Shown here: positions 54,032-63,441 of the stretch, one piece after another
How positions within the stretch are numbered: the first letter of the stretch is position 1
Layout of the letters: every line of letters begins with the position of its first letter
NCBI RefSeq assembly: GCF_003626915.1
Contig: NZ_CP032570.1
Location: forward strand, 806,001-870,000
Direction: 5' to 3'
From: Tsuneonella amylolytica
GTDB taxonomy: Bacteria > Pseudomonadota > Alphaproteobacteria > Sphingomonadales > Sphingomonadaceae
Length of the DNA: 64,000 bases
Made by a program: the position numbers and the translations under genes
Notes under the pieces: model-generated
What the model was told of the DNA's origin: nothing
The model's database searches: none
What the model saw: the letters and a program-made list of their open reading frames with translations, nothing else

Positions 54032-55714
54032 TCAGGCGTTGCGCTTCTCACGCTCCGCCCGGCGCCGGGCCCGCAGTTCGAATTCGCTCGGCTGGCGGAC
54101 GGGGACATACAGGGTGCACAGGACCCCCTCCTTGTCGAAGCGCAGGTCGACGGGGTGGCGGAGCTCGTGCGCGACGATCTTTTCGATGAGATCGGTACCG
54201 AAGCCCCGCGGGCGCGTGGCCGGCACCGGTGGGCCGCCGCTTTCCACCCAGCGCACGCTGGCAAGGTCGTCGCGGTCGAGCGCCCATGTCACCCGCACCG
54301 TCCCGCCCGCCGCCGACAGCGCGCCGTACTTGGCCGCGTTGGTTGCGAGCTCGTGGATGGCAAGCCCGAGCGAGAGCGCGTCGTTGGGCGCGAGCTCGAC
54401 GTCGGGTCCTGCCGTCGTCAGCGCACCCTCCGACCGCGCATAGGGCGCCAGTTCGGCATTGATGACGGCCTCGATCGGGGTGGTACCCCATTCGGACTGG
54501 GTCAGAAGGTCGTGCGTCGCCGACAGCGCGCGGATGCGCCCGTCGAGCCCTTCGGCGAAATCGTCGAGGTTCGTGGCGCGGCGGCGCGTCAGGCTGACGA
54601 TCGACAGGACGTTCGCTAGCGTGTTCTTGACCCGGTGGTTGAGTTCGCGGGTCAGCGTGTCGCGGATCGAGTTCTGTTCGGCGAGCCAGTCGAGGCTGGC
54701 CTGGTCCTCCACCGCCTGCTGGGTCAGCAGCCGCGCCACAACCATCAGCAGGCTGGCGACGAGAAGGCCGAACAGCAGCGTCAGCATCGACAGCATCGAC
54801 AGGGTCGCGCCGCGGGCGGACTCCACCTCGAGCAACATCGGCCGGTTCGCGACCATGACCCGTGTCGTCAGTATGCGACCGGTCCGCGTTTCCGGGGCGA
54901 TCTCGGCCAACAGGGCCTGCGGTCTCTTCGAAATGCCATCGTAAAGGCGGATGCCCATTTCGTTGCGCGTCTCGAGTTCAAGAGCGGAATCAAGGAAATC
55001 GCGCGCGTTGAAGGGGCTGTAGACGAACCCCTTCAACCGTCGTTCCTGCCCGACCGTCCGGTCGAATACCGGCATGAATATGCTGAATCCGGGCGATGCC
55101 AGGTCGGCTTCCTGCGCCAGTACGATGCGTCCGCTCGCAGTCGGGCGAACGGTGCGTTCCGCCTCGTCCATGGCCGCCCGCCGAACGGGCTCCGAATACA
55201 TATCGTACGCGAGCGCCCGGCGATTGCGCTCGGTGTCGGGCTGCAGGAAAGTGACCGGCACCATCAGCGGGGTCGTCGTACGCGGCTGGGGATGGATGCG
55301 TGGGCTACCGGGCATTTCCTGCGCGATCCGCGTTTCGAAAGACGACAGTTCGTTCGGTCGCACGGCCTCTGCCCAACCGATGCCCTCGGCCCCGCGATAA
55401 TCGGAATCGAGCCGCAGTTCCTGCACGAACCGGCGGAAAAGCGATGGCGACACATCGTCGACCGTGCCGAAAAGCGCCGCGCCTGCGCGCAAGTATGCCG
55501 AGGAGGTGTTTCCGCGCCGATCGATCGCCGACGAAACGGCCAGCGCCGTTTCGTTGAGCCGCGCTTCTTCGCGACGGCGCTCCCCCCGCTCGATCGCGAA
55601 CACGCTGAGCGCGGTAATGGCGACGATCAGAAGGAAGATCGCAAGCGGTACCGCGCGCGGATAGGAAACGAGCCATCGCCGAGCCTGCCGGGGTCGGTAG
55701 TCGGAAATCTGCAA
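54032..55714 (-). CDS. HWE histidine kinase with CHASE sensor (PhyK/Pak-like)
   Basis: A 560-residue membrane kinase. Helix 1 is at about 22-40, a periplasmic CHASE-type domain about 60-290 (GWAEAVRP, IHPQPRTTTPLMVPVTF), helix 2 about 300-325. The HWE kinase core follows: His360 in RELNHRVKNTLANV, N-box HELATNAAKYGALS and WVESGGPPV carrying the W-x-E that names the family. HWE/HisKA_2 kinases phosphorylate PhyR. The gene sits between phyR and nepR-ecfG, reading leftward from a shared EcfG promoter. It is the natural candidate for this locus' PhyR kinase. Confidence 0.9.
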   Translation of the reverse strand: MQISDYRPRQARRWLVSYPRAVPLAIFLLIVAITALSVFAIERGERRREEARLNETALAVSSAIDRRGNTSSAYLRAGAALFGTVDDVSPSLFRRFVQELRLDSDYRGAEGIGWAEAVRPNELSSFETRIAQEMPGSPRIHPQPRTTTPLMVPVTFLQPDTERNRRALAYDMYSEPVRRAAMDEAERTVRPTASGRIVLAQEADLASPGFSIFMPVFDRTVGQERRLKGFVYSPFNARDFLDSALELETRNEMGIRLYDGISKRPQALLAEIAPETRTGRILTTRVMVANRPMLLEVESARGATLSMLSMLTLLFGLLVASLLMVVARLLTQQAVEDQASLDWLAEQNSIRDTLTRELNHRVKNTLANVLSIVSLTRRRATNLDDFAEGLDGRIRALSATHDLLTQSEWGTTPIEAVINAELAPYARSEGALTTAGPDVELAPNDALSLGLAIHELATNAAKYGALSAAGGTVRVTWALDRDDLASVRWVESGGPPVPATRPRGFGTDLIEKIVAHELRHPVDLRFDKEGVLCTLYVPVRQPSEFELRARRRAEREKRNA

Positions 55715-55792
55715 GCCGGCTGCCCCTAGCCATAATCCATCGGTGCTGCGTCGAAGCGCGGCGAGCTATGTCGCTTGCATGTGCGCGAAGGG

Positions 55793-55819
55793 GGAACCAA
55801 GAGCCACCCACATCGTTCC
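55793..55819. promoter_or_regulatory. Bidirectional EcfG promoter between HWE kinase and nepR
   Basis: Plus strand: GGAAC 55793-55797, 16 bases, CGTT 55814-55817. Minus strand: GGAAC 55819-55815, 16 bases, GGTT 55798-55795. The two consensus sets interlock because the ends GGAACC and CGTTCC are near mirror images. One sequence thus drives nepR-ecfG rightward and the kinase leftward (leader about 75 bases). Both spacings fit exactly. Confidence 0.85.
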
Positions 55820-55929
55820 CCGAATTAGCAGGTCGCAGACAATACGCGGCCGGTAGTATCAAACGGGTCGCAAGCCGGTTTTCGGTAAGGGAGTTGGCCT
55901 GCCCATGTGGCGGCCTATATTGGGGCGGT

Positions 55930-56148
55930 ATGGATTTGGAAAAGCGACCGATCGGCAACACGCCGAAGGATTCGAGCGGCGACAAGCCGGGGAAAGGGAA
56001 CGACATGTCTCGCACGCATGCGCACGGGCAGCGTTCCGCGAATCCGGGCTGGGCCAACGGCCTGCGCCAGTTGTACGACACGGTGGTGGAGGAACCGCTG
56101 CCCGACCAGTTCAAGGACCTGCTGTCCAAGCTGGACAACAAAGACTGA
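55930..56148 (+). CDS. nepR: Anti-sigma factor NepR
   Basis: A 72-residue helical anti-sigma factor that holds EcfG inactive until PhyR-P takes it away. The signature GLRQLYDTVVEEPLPDQFKD followed by LLSKLD is at the C-terminus. The ATG at 55930 gives a charged N-terminal arm; an in-frame ATG at 56005 has the better site AAAGGG 8-9 bases upstream and would give 47 residues, so the true start may be the later one. The TGA overlaps the ecfG ATG by one base. Transcription should start near 55823. Confidence 0.9.
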   Translation: MDLEKRPIGNTPKDSSGDKPGKGNDMSRTHAHGQRSANPGWANGLRQLYDTVVEEPLPDQFKDLLSKLDNKD

Positions 56149-56759
56149 TGTCGGAAGGCAAACGGACGGCCTCCGAACTGGCCGACTTCAAGCGCGAGCT
56201 GACGGAGGTCGTGCCGCATCTGCGTGCGTTCGCACGCGGATTGTGCGGCCGCCCCGACATGGCGGACGATCTCGTTCAGGAAACCTTGCTCAAGGCGTGG
56301 GCCGCGCAGGAGCGCTTCGAACCCGGCACGAGCATGCGGGCCTGGACCTTTGTGATCCTGCGCAACGCCTACCTCACCGACATGCGACGCAACCGGTTCC
56401 GCGGCGATTTCGACGAGGGCGTGGCCGAACGTATCCTGACCGCCCCGGCGGGGCAGGAGGAACCTATTCACCTCAGCGATATGCGCCGCGCGCTGCTGAC
56501 CCTTCCCCCGGAACGCCGCGAGGCGCTGCTGCTGGTCGGGGCGGGCGGGTTCTCCTACGAGGAAGCGGCCAATATCTGCGGCTGCGCGGTGGGGACCATC
56601 AAGAGCCGTGTGGGCCGGGCGCGTGCCGCGCTGACCTCGATGCTCGACGAAGGCGATATCCCGCAGAGGGCAATCGGGGACGAGAGCGCGCATCGCGCCA
56701 TCCTGGAGGAACTCGACGAGGTGGCCGCGGGCAACGGTGTGAGCGAACCGACCCGCTGA
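56148..56759 (+). CDS. ecfG: General stress ECF sigma factor EcfG
   Basis: A 203-residue ECF15-type sigma factor. Region 2 reads PHLRAFARGLCGRPDMADDLVQET cut at the DLVQET signature, with MRAWTFVILRNAYLTDMRRNRF after it; region 4 is LPPERREALLLVGAGGFSYEE and CAVGTIKSRVGRAR, a helix-turn-helix. It recognises the GGAAC / C/GGTT promoters found in this window. Translationally coupled to nepR (TGATG). Autoregulated through the bidirectional promoter. Confidence 0.95.
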   Translation: MSEGKRTASELADFKRELTEVVPHLRAFARGLCGRPDMADDLVQETLLKAWAAQERFEPGTSMRAWTFVILRNAYLTDMRRNRFRGDFDEGVAERILTAPAGQEEPIHLSDMRRALLTLPPERREALLLVGAGGFSYEEAANICGCAVGTIKSRVGRARAALTSMLDEGDIPQRAIGDESAHRAILEELDEVAAGNGVSEPTR

Positions 56760-56832
56760 CGGTGCGGTCCGGCTTGCGCCGCCAATTCACTGTCGGCACT
56801 ATCGCCAGCGCATCGCAAGGGCCTCCACGCAC

Positions 56833-58032
56833 ATGACCGACGCGGGTTCGCAGCCGACTTCCATCCCGGCCCTCGAGGCGGGCGAGCCGCCCGTCGAAGG
56901 GGCGGTCCGGCGGCCGGAGGCAATGACCTTCGCCGCGCAGGAACTGCGGCTCATGTCGTCGCTCGTGGTCATACTCGGGCTGGGCCTGTTCTTCGCCTTG
57001 CCGTTCGTCCTTTCCATCGGATCGGTCGTGTTCCTGCCGGTCGTGACCGCGCTCATACTGACGGTCATCCTGTCTCCGCTCGCCGACAAGCTGGCGGCGT
57101 GGGGATTGCCGAACACCCTGTCGGCCGTCCTGTCGCTGCTGTTCATGCTGGCGGTGGTGGTGCTGGCGCTCGCCCTCATCTTCCAGCCGGCCATTTCGCT
57201 GTTCGATTCGCTGCCGGCGATCATGGAGCGGCTGGGCGACCGGTTCGCCGACCTGCAACGCCAGTTCTACTGGCTCGGCCAAGCCAACCGGCGTTTTGCC
57301 GAAATTACCGGCCAGTCGGGCCGCGAGGTCGTGGTCGCCACGCCGTCCTTCATCGAGGAATTCGCCTACGCCACCCCGACGGTTGTGCTGGAGACCCTGC
57401 TGACGTTCCTGATGGCCTTCTTCATGCTGGAGGCGCGCGTGCGGATGCGGCGTCGGCTTCTGTTAGAACGCAGCGATTTCGGCGCCAGCATCAAGGCCGC
57501 CCGGGTTATCCGCGAGGTGCAGGACCGGGTCGCCGCCTACATCCTGACCGTGACGTGGATCAACGCCGGCGTTGGCGTCATCGTGGCGCTGGGCGCATGG
57601 GCGCTGGGGCTGGAGGCACCGGTCATGTGGGGCGGGCTCGCCGCGATCCTCAATTTCCTGCCCTACATCGGGCCGCTGACGATGGTCGGCGTCCTCGCGC
57701 TGTTCGGTGTGGGCACGTCCGATACGGTGCTGGTCGGGATCATTCCGGCGCTCGCCTACCTCGGGCTGCACACGGTGGAATCGAATGTGGTCACTCCGTC
57801 GATCCTCGGCGCGCGATTCACGATGAATCCGGTGATGATCCTCATCGCGCTCAGCTATTTCACCTGGATCTGGGGCATGATCGGCGCGCTGCTGTCGGTG
57901 CCGATCCTGCTGACCCTGACCGCGTTCTTCGACCACGTCGGCCGCCCGAACCTGATCGGTTTCATGTTCGGCGAACCGCTGTTCGACACGGGCGAGACCC
58001 TGCCCGAGGCGCCCGAGCCCGACCTGGCCTGA
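56833..58032 (+). CDS. AI-2E family (PerM/YdiK-like) transporter
   Basis: A 399-residue polytopic membrane protein. About seven to eight helices, a cytosolic/periplasmic helical hairpin (about 125-185) and the late motif NFLPYIGPLTMVGVLALFG with LGLHTVESNVVTPSILG are family marks. Family members export AI-2 or act in cation/proton exchange; the name does not prove signal export. It is 73 bp downstream of ecfG but no EcfG box precedes it, so it may be read from the nepR-ecfG transcript. A long hairpin follows. Confidence 0.85.
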   Translation: MTDAGSQPTSIPALEAGEPPVEGAVRRPEAMTFAAQELRLMSSLVVILGLGLFFALPFVLSIGSVVFLPVVTALILTVILSPLADKLAAWGLPNTLSAVLSLLFMLAVVVLALALIFQPAISLFDSLPAIMERLGDRFADLQRQFYWLGQANRRFAEITGQSGREVVVATPSFIEEFAYATPTVVLETLLTFLMAFFMLEARVRMRRRLLLERSDFGASIKAARVIREVQDRVAAYILTVTWINAGVGVIVALGAWALGLEAPVMWGGLAAILNFLPYIGPLTMVGVLALFGVGTSDTVLVGIIPALAYLGLHTVESNVVTPSILGARFTMNPVMILIALSYFTWIWGMIGALLSVPILLTLTAFFDHVGRPNLIGFMFGEPLFDTGETLPEAPEPDLA

Positions 58033-58045
58033 TACCATACAAAGG

Positions 58046-58079
58046 AACGGCCCGCTTCCAGCAAAGGAAGCGGGCCGTT
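58046..58079. terminator. Bidirectional terminator hairpin
   Basis: AACGGCCCGCTTCC at 58046-58059, 6-base loop, GGAAGCGGGCCGTT at 58066-58079. A perfect 14-bp stem between convergent AI-2E and sodB genes. T-runs are short on both sides. Confidence 0.85.
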
Positions 58080-58103
58080 GCGAAACTTGCCGCGATCAAA
58101 CGA

Positions 58104-58715
58104 TCAGCTGGGGTATTTCCACGTCTTGCCGCGGGCAAGGTTGTCGGATGCGAAGCTCCAGTTGAGCTTCCCGTCGACGACCGCATCAAGGTATGCAGGG
58201 CGCGCGTTCTGGTGGTCGAGGTAGTAGGCGTGCTCCCACAGGTCGATCACCAGCAGCGGATTGCCGTCCAGATCGGCGAACGTATCGCCGTCGTGGGTCT
58301 CGCCGATTTCGAGCTTGCCGCCCTTTTCGACCAGCCAGACCCAGCCGCTGGCGAAGTGGCCGGCGCCGCGTTCCTTCAGCTGCTTCTTGAGGTCGTCGAC
58401 CGAGCCGAAGGCCTCGTCGATCATGCTCTTCAGTTCGTCGGACGGGTTGCCGGGCTCGCCACACAGCGAATGCCAGTAGAACCCGTGGTTCCAGCTCTGC
58501 GCGGAGTTGTTGAACAGGCCCTGGTTGCTGCCGCGCGCCTTGGCGATGACCGTTTCGAGATCGGCATCGGCCAGGTCGGTGCCTTCGATCGCGGCGTTCG
58601 TCTTGTCGATATACGCCTTGTGATGCTTGCCGTGGTGGTAGCTCAGCGTTTCGGCGGAAATCGCCGGGTCGAGCGCGGTATCGTCGTAAGGCAGGGGCGT
58701 GACTTCGAAGGCCAT
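58104..58715 (-). CDS. sodB: Superoxide dismutase, iron type
   Basis: A 203-residue cytoplasmic enzyme that converts superoxide to peroxide and oxygen. Metal ligands lie in YHHGKHHKAYIDK, WNHGFYWHSL, and DLWEHAYYLDHQN; AQSWNHGFYW with Gln in place is typical of Fe-type rather than Mn-type. GGGAG lies 8-9 bases before the ATG. No EcfG promoter is seen in the short upstream gap. The leader carries ACGGGAG, complementary to the C-rich loop of the candidate small RNA (7 bases). Confidence 0.95.
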   Translation of the reverse strand: MAFEVTPLPYDDTALDPAISAETLSYHHGKHHKAYIDKTNAAIEGTDLADADLETVIAKARGSNQGLFNNSAQSWNHGFYWHSLCGEPGNPSDELKSMIDEAFGSVDDLKKQLKERGAGHFASGWVWLVEKGGKLEIGETHDGDTFADLDGNPLLVIDLWEHAYYLDHQNARPAYLDAVVDGKLNWSFASDNLARGKTWKYPS

Positions 58716-58776
58716 GGTTGTCTCCCGTGGTCGGATTGGAGTGGAAGGGGTGTCCTATACCAATGCGCGGGCGGCG

Positions 58777-60096
58777 CTAGGGTTGCAGGTCCCCCGCGAT
58801 ATCTCCGCCCTTTTTGCGGTCGACGGCGGCGGCAAGCGCCACATCGGCGGTGACGTTGGCAACTGTGCGCATCAGATCGGGCATCATTTCGACCGCGACG
58901 AGCAGTGCAAGCGGGCCGATCGGCACCCCCATGGCCAGCGCGATCGGGCCGACCGAGATGACGAAGCTGATCGTGCCGGGCAGGCTGACCGAGCCGATCG
59001 CGATCACGAACGCCACCGCCGCACCGGCGAGCAAGGCCGGCACCGTCAGCTCGACCCCGGCGAGGTGGGCGACGTAGATCGCCACCGCCATGTTCATCGC
59101 CGGGCTCGTCGCGCGGAAGATCGCGACGCTGAGCGGCAGGACGAATTCGGCCGTCTCCTCGCGCAGGCGCAGCCGCCGCGCGCTGTCGAGCATGGCAGGC
59201 AGGCTGGCGAGCGAGCTCTGCGTGCTCAGCGCCACGGTCTGTGCGGGCAACAACGCGCGGGCGAATGTCCACGGCGCGATCCCGCCGGCAAGCCACGCGA
59301 CTAGGTACCCGCCGACGAGGATCACCGTGCCCACCGCCACCACGATGAGGATGTAGTGCGCCAGCGTGGCGAAGGCCGCGCCTCCGCTCGCCGCGCCGAC
59401 ACCGAGCGCGAGCGCGAACACACCCACCGGGGCTGCCCACAGCACCCAGCCGATGATCATCAGCATCGCATTGGCGACCGCGCGGAAGAACCCGATCAGC
59501 GTCTCGCGCTGGCCGGCCGGAAGCCGCGAAACCGCGACCGCGAAGGCGGCGAAGAAAAGTGTCAGCGGCAGCATTGCGGTTTCCGCCGCGGCGGCAACCA
59601 TGTTGGGCGCGATCAGCGATTCCACAAAAGCGGCGATGGTCGGCACTTCCTGCGGCTCGCCCCCTGCCGACAGCACGCCCGCGGCATCGGCAGGCGGGGG
59701 GACCAGCGCGAGCAGCGCGGGCGTGAAGAACGCGCTCATCAGGCCCGAAAACGCGAGCACGCCGGCCACCCACGCCAGCATCCGGCGCGCGGTCGCCCCG
59801 GCGCGGGCAGCCATCGCCATTTGCGCGATGCCGATGACGAGAAGCCCCGCGACCAGCGGCACGATCGTCGCCTGGAGCGACCGCAGCCACAGCGTGCCGA
59901 TCGGCGCGGAAATGGCCAGCGCGGTGTCGAGAGCGTTCGTGCGGGCGAGCACGATCCCTGCCACGAGCCCCGCGATCAGGCCCGCCAGCGTCCAGCCGGC
60001 GGGAATCCGCACAGATACCAGTTGTCGTTCGGCGTCCGCCGGTCCCCTGTCCATCGCCGCGACGATAGCGCGTTTCGCCTTGCGCGCTAGTGACAT
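58777..60096 (-). CDS. DAACS-family dicarboxylate/amino acid:cation symporter
   Basis: A 439-residue transporter of the GltP/DctA type. Eight helices and two re-entrant loops are suggested; [15 protein letters not shown] is the serine-rich loop and [20 protein letters not shown] is the region before the last helix. It takes up glutamate, aspartate or C4-dicarboxylates with Na+ or H+. The ATG at 60096 adds 15 basic residues; an ATG at 60051 (MDRGPADAE) is an alternative. It is divergent from glmM. Confidence 0.87.
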   Translation of the reverse strand: MSLARKAKRAIVAAMDRGPADAERQLVSVRIPAGWTLAGLIAGLVAGIVLARTNALDTALAISAPIGTLWLRSLQATIVPLVAGLLVIGIAQMAMAARAGATARRMLAWVAGVLAFSGLMSAFFTPALLALVPPPADAAGVLSAGGEPQEVPTIAAFVESLIAPNMVAAAAETAMLPLTLFFAAFAVAVSRLPAGQRETLIGFFRAVANAMLMIIGWVLWAAPVGVFALALGVGAASGGAAFATLAHYILIVVAVGTVILVGGYLVAWLAGGIAPWTFARALLPAQTVALSTQSSLASLPAMLDSARRLRLREETAEFVLPLSVAIFRATSPAMNMAVAIYVAHLAGVELTVPALLAGAAVAFVIAIGSVSLPGTISFVISVGPIALAMGVPIGPLALLVAVEMMPDLMRTVANVTADVALAAAVDRKKGGDIAGDLQP

Positions 60097-60137
60097 CGCG
60101 CGCCGCGTTCGCCATTGCCGGGTCGCAAGGAGTTACC

Positions 60138-61474
<1,337 letters not shown>

Positions 61475-61475
<1 letters not shown>

Positions 61476-61702
61476 TGGCGTTGGAAATGCGCCCCGACTG
61501 CGAGCGGTGCGGCACCGACCTGCCGGCCGAAGCGCCGGGCGCCTTCATCTGCAGCTTCGAGTGCACGTTCTGCGCGACCTGCGCCAATACGCTCGACGAT
61601 CGCTGCCCCAACTGCGGCGGCGAGCTGATGGACCGCCCAACCCGCGCCAGGAAGCATCACGCGAAGTATCCTCCTTCGGCCGACCGAAGGTACGCCGGGT
61701 GA
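61475..61702 (+). CDS. DUF1272 zinc-ribbon-like protein
   Basis: A 75-residue protein with eight Cys in CxxC-type pairs (9, 12, 26, 30, 33, 36, 44, 47): CERCGTDLP, CSFECTFCATCA, CPNCGGEL. This is the DUF1272 pattern; two metal sites are likely. The tail is basic. It is wedged between glmM (1-bp overlap) and thiD (4-bp GTGA overlap). Function is unknown for the family. Confidence 0.88.
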
Positions 61703-62517
61703 GCGGGCGCACCCCGCCTCGCGTGCTGGCCATCGCCGGCTCCGACAGCTCGGGCGGCGCAGGGATCCAGGCCGACATCAAGACCATCGCGATGCTGGGC
61801 GGTTACGCGATGACCGCCATCACCGCGATCACCGCGCAGAACACCACCGGGGTGCAGGCCATCGCGCCGCTCGATCCCGGCATGGTGGCCGAACAGGTGC
61901 GCTCGTGCCTGTCCGACATTGGCGCCGACGCGATCAAGATCGGCATGGTGCACGACGCGGGCATCGTAAACGCGATCGCCGACGTACTTTGCGATCTTCC
62001 CGACGGTGCGCGGGTCGTGCTCGACCCGGTGATGATCGCAACTTCCGGGGCCACCCTCATCGCGGAGGATGCCATCGCCGCGATGCGCACGCGATTGTTC
62101 CCGCTGGCGACGGTCATCACCCCCAACCTTCCCGAACTCGAGCACCTCGTCGGCCGTACGCTGGCGACCCGCGACGAATTCGCCGCCGCTGCGCTCGAAA
62201 TCGCCGAGGCGTACGGATGCGCGGTGCTGGCCAAGGGCGGACACGCCGCCTTCGCCGACGACGAGGGCCGCGTGCTCGACCTGCTGATGTGGCCCGACGG
62301 CGAATTCGCCCAATACGGCGACCCGCGCATCGACACGCGCCATACCCACGGCACCGGGTGCACCCTGTCGAGTGCGATCGCGACGCTGCTCGGCCATGGC
62401 CAGCCGCTACCGCACGCGGTCCGGCTGGGCCGGCGGTTCGTGCGCCGCGCGATGGAGACCGCGCCGGGTTTCGGGGCCGGCGGCGGCCCGCTTGGCCATC
62501 AGGCGGTGCGCGGCTAG
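61699..62517 (+). CDS. thiD: Hydroxymethylpyrimidine/phosphomethylpyrimidine kinase
   Basis: A 272-residue thiamine-pathway kinase of the ribokinase fold. VLAIAGSDSSGGAGIQADIKT is the N-terminal substrate block, VLDPVMIATSGATL the middle, and HTHGTGCTLSSAIAT the anion hole with catalytic Asp region near DTRHTHGTG. GTG at 61699 overlaps the preceding stop. No TPP riboswitch precedes it. It overlaps the convergent LOG-family gene by 4 bp. Confidence 0.94.
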   Translation: MSGRTPPRVLAIAGSDSSGGAGIQADIKTIAMLGGYAMTAITAITAQNTTGVQAIAPLDPGMVAEQVRSCLSDIGADAIKIGMVHDAGIVNAIADVLCDLPDGARVVLDPVMIATSGATLIAEDAIAAMRTRLFPLATVITPNLPELEHLVGRTLATRDEFAAAALEIAEAYGCAVLAKGGHAAFADDEGRVLDLLMWPDGEFAQYGDPRIDTRHTHGTGCTLSSAIATLLGHGQPLPHAVRLGRRFVRRAMETAPGFGAGGGPLGHQAVRG

Positions 62518-63386
62518 CGCTTGAGGTCGTAGAAGGCCGCGATGTGATCCCAGGCCTCGTCCGCGGTCTCGCACCAGCGGAACAGGTCGAGATCCTTCTT
62601 CGAGATCACACCCTCTTCGGCGAATGCGTCCCAGTTGATCACGCGGGTCCAGAAATCCTTGCCGAACAGGAGGATCGGCATCGGCCGAATCTTGCCGGTC
62701 TGGATCAGGGTCAGCAGTTCGAAGAATTCGTCGAACGTGCCGAACCCGCCCGGGAACACCGCCACCGCCTTCGCCCGCAGCAGGAAGTGCATCTTGCGCA
62801 GCGCAAAGTAGTGGAACTGGAAGCTGAGATAGGGGGTGACGTACGGATTGGGCGCCTGTTCGTGGGGCAGCACGATGTTGAGGCCGATCGATTCCGCGCC
62901 GGCCTCGCTCGCCCCGCGGTTGGCCGCTTCCATGATCGACGGGCCGCCGCCCGAGCAGATCACGAACTGGCGCTTGCCGTTTTCCACGATCGCCCGTTCG
63001 CTGACCATCCTGGCAAGCTTGTAGGCCTCGTCGTAGTACTTCGCCTTCTCGGCGAGGCGTTCGGCGACGACGCGGGTTTCCTCGGTCGCGTTCTCGACCA
63101 GCGCGTCTGCGTTCTCGGGCGAAGGGATGCGGGCGCTGCCGTACATCACCAGCGTCGAACCGACGCCCGCTTCGTCGAGCAGCATTTCGGGTTTCAGCAG
63201 TTCGAGCTGGAAGCGGACGGGGCGCAGCTCCTCGCGCAGCAGGAAATCGGTGTCCTGGAACGCCAGACGATAGGCCGGATGCCGGGTCTGCGGCGTGTCC
63301 GGCGTGCTCTTCTCGCTGAACGCCGCTTCTTCTTCGGCGGGGAAAAACTTGCGATGCGAAAGATCGCGCTCTTCTGATTTGGTCAT
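62514..63386 (-). CDS. LOG-family (TIGR00730-like) nucleotide hydrolase
   Basis: A 290-residue Rossmann-fold protein. GGGPSIMEAANRGA and PGGFGTFDEFFELLT are the two LOG motifs; the second holds the catalytic Glu. Members hydrolyse nucleoside 5'-monophosphates to base and ribose phosphate, and some make cytokinins. This one is the longer bacterial form with an N-terminal helical arm. The ATG at 63386 (MTKSEERD) is preferred over an upstream ATG at 63521 that would overlap the next gene. Confidence 0.87.
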   Translation of the reverse strand: MTKSEERDLSHRKFFPAEEEAAFSEKSTPDTPQTRHPAYRLAFQDTDFLLREELRPVRFQLELLKPEMLLDEAGVGSTLVMYGSARIPSPENADALVENATEETRVVAERLAEKAKYYDEAYKLARMVSERAIVENGKRQFVICSGGGPSIMEAANRGASEAGAESIGLNIVLPHEQAPNPYVTPYLSFQFHYFALRKMHFLLRAKAVAVFPGGFGTFDEFFELLTLIQTGKIRPMPILLFGKDFWTRVINWDAFAEEGVISKKDLDLFRWCETADEAWDHIAAFYDLKR

Positions 63387-63441
63387 TGGCGGTCCGATAG
63401 GCGCACCGGGCGCGCTGCACAATGCCCGGGCAAGGGGCGTT

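Noticed and set aside
58041-58065. GGAAC near 58044 as an EcfG box
   Set aside because: It is part of the terminator stem and has no CGTT or GGTT at 16-17 bases.
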